In this document: piece by piece, positions 43,163-46,700 of the stretch
Layout: each line of letters opens with the position of its first letter
Position numbering within the stretch: position 1 is the first letter of the stretch
From: Pseudonocardia acidicola
Lineage (GTDB): Bacteria > Actinomycetota > Actinomycetes > Mycobacteriales > Pseudonocardiaceae
Assembly (NCBI RefSeq): GCF_012911935.1
Contig: NZ_JAAXLA010000054.1
Location: 1-46,700 of the forward strand
Direction: 5' to 3'
Length of the DNA: 46,700 nucleotides
The notes under the pieces: model-generated
The model's database searches: none
What the model was told of the DNA's origin: nothing
What the model saw: only the letters and a program-made list of their open reading frames with translations
Program-made: the position numbers and the translations under genes

Positions 43163-44349
43163 TCAGACGCCGGTGATGCTCAGCTCGGCCTCGATCGCGG
43201 CTTCGAGGCGCTCGCGCAGCTCGGGCAGGGCGATCTTGTTGAGGATCTCGCCGAAGAACCCGCGGACCACCAGCCGCCGCGCCACGTCCTCGGGGATGCC
43301 GCGGCTCTGCAGGTAGAACAACTGCTCGTCGTCGAACCGGCCGGTGGCGCTGGCGTGACCGGCGCCGGCGATCTCGCCGGTCTCGATCTCCAGGTTCGGC
43401 ACCGAGTCGGCGCGGGCGTGCTGGGTGAGCACCAGGTTGCGGTTGAACTCGAAGGTCTCGGTGTTCTCCGCGGCGGCGCGGATCAGCACGTCGCCGATCC
43501 ACACCGTGTGCGCGTCGGTGGTCCCGGCCTTGCCCTGCAGGGCGTTCTTGTAGAGCACGTTGCTCGTGCAGTTCGGGACCGAGTGGTCCACCAGCAGCCG
43601 CTGCTCGAGGTGCTGGCCGGCGTCGGCGAAGCCCAGGCCGACCAGCTCGGCGTCGCCGCCGGGACCGCGGTAGGACACGACCGGGCTGATCCGCACCAGG
43701 TCGCCGCCCAGGGCCACCGAGGTGACCCGCAGGGTGGCGTCACGGCCGACGGACAGGTGCTGGGCGCCCACGTGCACGGCGTCGTCGGCCCACTCCTCGG
43801 TGACCACGACGGTCAGCCGGGAGCCGTCGCCCAGCACGATCTCGAGGTTGTCGGCCAGCGCGCCCGAGCCGCGGTGCTCCAGCACCACGGTCGCCTCGGT
43901 GTGGGGCGTGGTGCGCAGCTGCAGGTGGGACGCGGCGGTGGCGTCGGCGCCAGGCCCGGTGACGGTGATCGTCACCGGCTCGGGGGCGCCGTCCAGGGTG
44001 ACGACGGTGGCCTCGCGGAACGCCGACCACGCGGCGGCGGCGATGCGGTCGGCCGGGGTGCCGGCCTCGCCGATCCGCGCGTCGTCACGGCCCACCGTCT
44101 CCACGGTGACGCCCTCGGCGGCACCGGTGACCTCGAGGGTCACCGTGCCGTCGAGTGCCGCGGTGCCGTCGTGCAGTCCGCGCAGCCGCTTCATCGGGGT
44201 GAAGCGCCAGTTCTCCTCGCGGCCGCCCGGGACCTCGAAGGCCTCCACGTCGTACGAGGTGAACCGCTCGCCCGCCGAGGCGGCCGGCACCTCGCCGGAA
44301 CCCTTCTTGGCCCCGGCCAGCTCCGGGGCCAGCCCGGAAACAACGTCGG

Positions 44350-44353
<4 letters not shown>
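43163..44353 (-). CDS. sufD: SufD scaffold subunit
   Basis: The product is 396 residues; the ATG at 44353 overlaps the sufB stop (ATGA). A beta-helix core precedes the family C-terminus: 'HTVWIGDVLIRAAAENTETFEFNRNLVL', 'ADSVPNLEIETGEIAGAGHASATGRFDDEQLFYLQSRGI' in parts, with the conserved His in 'GAGHA'. It forms the heterodimeric arm of SufBC2D and contributes ligands or sulphur transfer at the SufB-SufD interface. Confidence 0.95.
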
Positions 44354-45773
<1,420 letters not shown>

Positions 45774-45777
<4 letters not shown>

Positions 45778-46544
45778 TCGGACTGCCTCCCTCTCGGGAC
45801 TGTGGTGGTCGTTTCGAACCGCCGGAAGAGTTCGGGCCCATCCAGCGGGACGTGTGTGGTGCACGCGGAGTCCCCGCGTGCGATGGTGGCCAGCCGCTGC
45901 ACGTGCGTGCCCAGCAGCTCGGCGAAGGCTCGGGTCTCGGCCTCGCAGAGCTCCGGGAACTCCGCGGCGACGTGCGCCACCGGGCAGTGGTGCTGACACA
46001 GCTGCACGCCGTGGCCGGCCTCCCGGGCCTGCGCAGCGTAGCCGCGGTCGGTGAGCACCTCGGCCAGGGCGTCGGCTCGCGCATCGGGGGTCTCGGCGGC
46101 GGCGATCCGCTCGGCCTCCGGGGCCAGCAGCTCGGCGACCCGGCTCCGGGCGAACGCGATGACCGCGTCCTCCCCTGCGGTCTGCGCGATGTAGCGCAGC
46201 GCGGCGGTGGCCAGATCGTCGTAGCCGTGACCGAAACGCATCCGGCCGGCGTCGGTGAGCAGGTACTGCCTGGCCGGCCGGCCGCGGCCGCGCGGGCCGC
46301 GCCGGGACGCCTGCCGGGCCTGCGCCTCACCGTCGGCGATCAGCGCGTCGAGGTGGCGGCGCACCGCGGCCGCGGAGAGCTCCAGCTCGGCGGCCACCGC
46401 CGCGGCGGTCACCGGGCCCTGCTCCAGCAACAGCCGGGCCACGGCGAACCGCGTGCCGCCGTCGGCGGACGACGGCACGGGATCGACGCCGTGCACGGAA
46501 GGTGCACGGTCCTCGACCACGTCGCTGCGTCCAGCTGTTTTCAC
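45774..46544 (-). CDS. sufR: SufR-type iron-sulphur-sensing repressor
   Basis: The product is 256 residues from a GTG at 46544. The helix-turn-helix is at about residues 35-85 ('TRFAVARLLLEQGPVTAAAVAAEL...VRRHLDALI'). Cluster ligands are C183, C187 and C200 in 'QLCQHHCPVAHVAAEFPELC', read in parts. Holo-SufR represses the suf operon and loss of its cluster relieves repression. The stop overlaps the sufB start (ATGA), so all seven suf genes form one unit. The leader is very short: TATACG (46563-46558 on the minus strand) would initiate near 46551. Confidence 0.9.
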
Positions 46545-46557
46545 AACACCAGTGTTG
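46544..46557 (-). promoter_or_regulatory. SufR operator overlapping the sufR start
   Basis: CAAC-ACCAGT-GTTG is a perfect 14-bp palindrome that fits the CAAC-N6-GTTG SufR consensus known from cyanobacteria. It lies between the -10-like TATACG and the GTG start, so bound SufR would block transcription initiation. Confidence 0.75.
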
Positions 46558-46638
46558 CGTATATTGCCGACATCGGCAAAGGCGGCCTCCCTCCGGGTGA
46601 GCGGCGTCACGGCCCCCACCGGTCGCTACGCTGCGCTT

Positions 46639-46700
46639 ATGGCTGCACCGGGGCTCGATCCGTCAGGGGTCGGCCCTGGACTCACCTCAGGGCGCCCCGC
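46639..46700 (+). CDS. Start of a gene leaving the window, probably mptB-like
   Basis: An ATG at 46639 opens a frame to the window edge (about 20 residues, starting MAAPGLDPSG). TACGCT (46627-46632) lies 6 bases upstream, which fits a leaderless transcript. In mycobacteria the gene divergent from sufR is mptB, a mannosyltransferase with a long N-terminus; this is synteny only, as too little protein is visible to identify it. Confidence 0.4.
   Translation, partial: MAAPGLDPSGVGPGLTSGRP

Overview
The window is high-GC actinobacterial chromosome, most like a Pseudonocardiaceae member (Pseudonocardia-type). Pointers are the SufR-led suf operon divergent from what looks like the start of mptB, an F420-dependent LLM oxidoreductase, the fused mutase IcmF, a UdgX-type uracil-DNA glycosylase, an Rv1264-like cyclase, frequent GTG starts and apparently leaderless promoters. 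I see no tRNA, rRNA, CRISPR array, insertion sequence or phage gene.

Bases 1-13912 read as a hypoxia/dormancy island like the mycobacterial DosR regulon. It holds a DUF4389 membrane protein, a degenerate histidine kinase, two Acg-type nitroreductases, a universal stress protein remnant, a zinc alcohol dehydrogenase, a site-2 protease with CBS domains, a two-gene ABC exporter, a CBS-BON protein, a first cytochrome c oxidase subunit I (ctaD1), an Hsp20 chaperone, a ribosome hibernation factor with a repeated C-terminal domain, and a flavodoxin. At least eight transcription units share one promoter pattern: a GGGRCC-N3-GGCCCY palindrome whose centre lies 30-32 bp upstream of a -10 hexamer of the form NA(C/G)(C/G)(C/G)T. 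I infer that a DevR/DosR-type regulator, not encoded here, controls them together. The logic would be electron-sink enzymes, a swapped oxidase subunit, ribosome hibernation and protein protection under low oxygen.

Bases 13976-22159 carry a membrane-anchored esterase, an MFS transporter, a second ctaD sharing almost identical DNA blocks with the first, and icmF behind a promoter that contains a perfect 11-bp inverted repeat.

Bases 22194-25642 are an arsenic locus: arsR, acr3, arsC and a degenerate metallophosphoesterase in one operon, with an ArsI-like lyase divergent. Bases 25673-34044 hold three STAS-domain proteins around an F420-dependent oxidoreductase, then udgX, a MarR/MFS pair, an ABC exporter, a crotonase and a small helix-turn-helix protein. 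Bases 34045-39017 hold a palindrome-rich spacer, an ABC-F ATPase, an SDR, a lone lycopene cyclase and a universal stress protein. An Rv1264-like nucleotide cyclase follows.

The right end is a tightly packed sufR-sufB-sufD-sufC-sufS-sufU-sufT operon on the minus strand. A CAAC-N6-GTTG operator overlaps the sufR start codon, which suggests feedback control of Fe-S cluster assembly.
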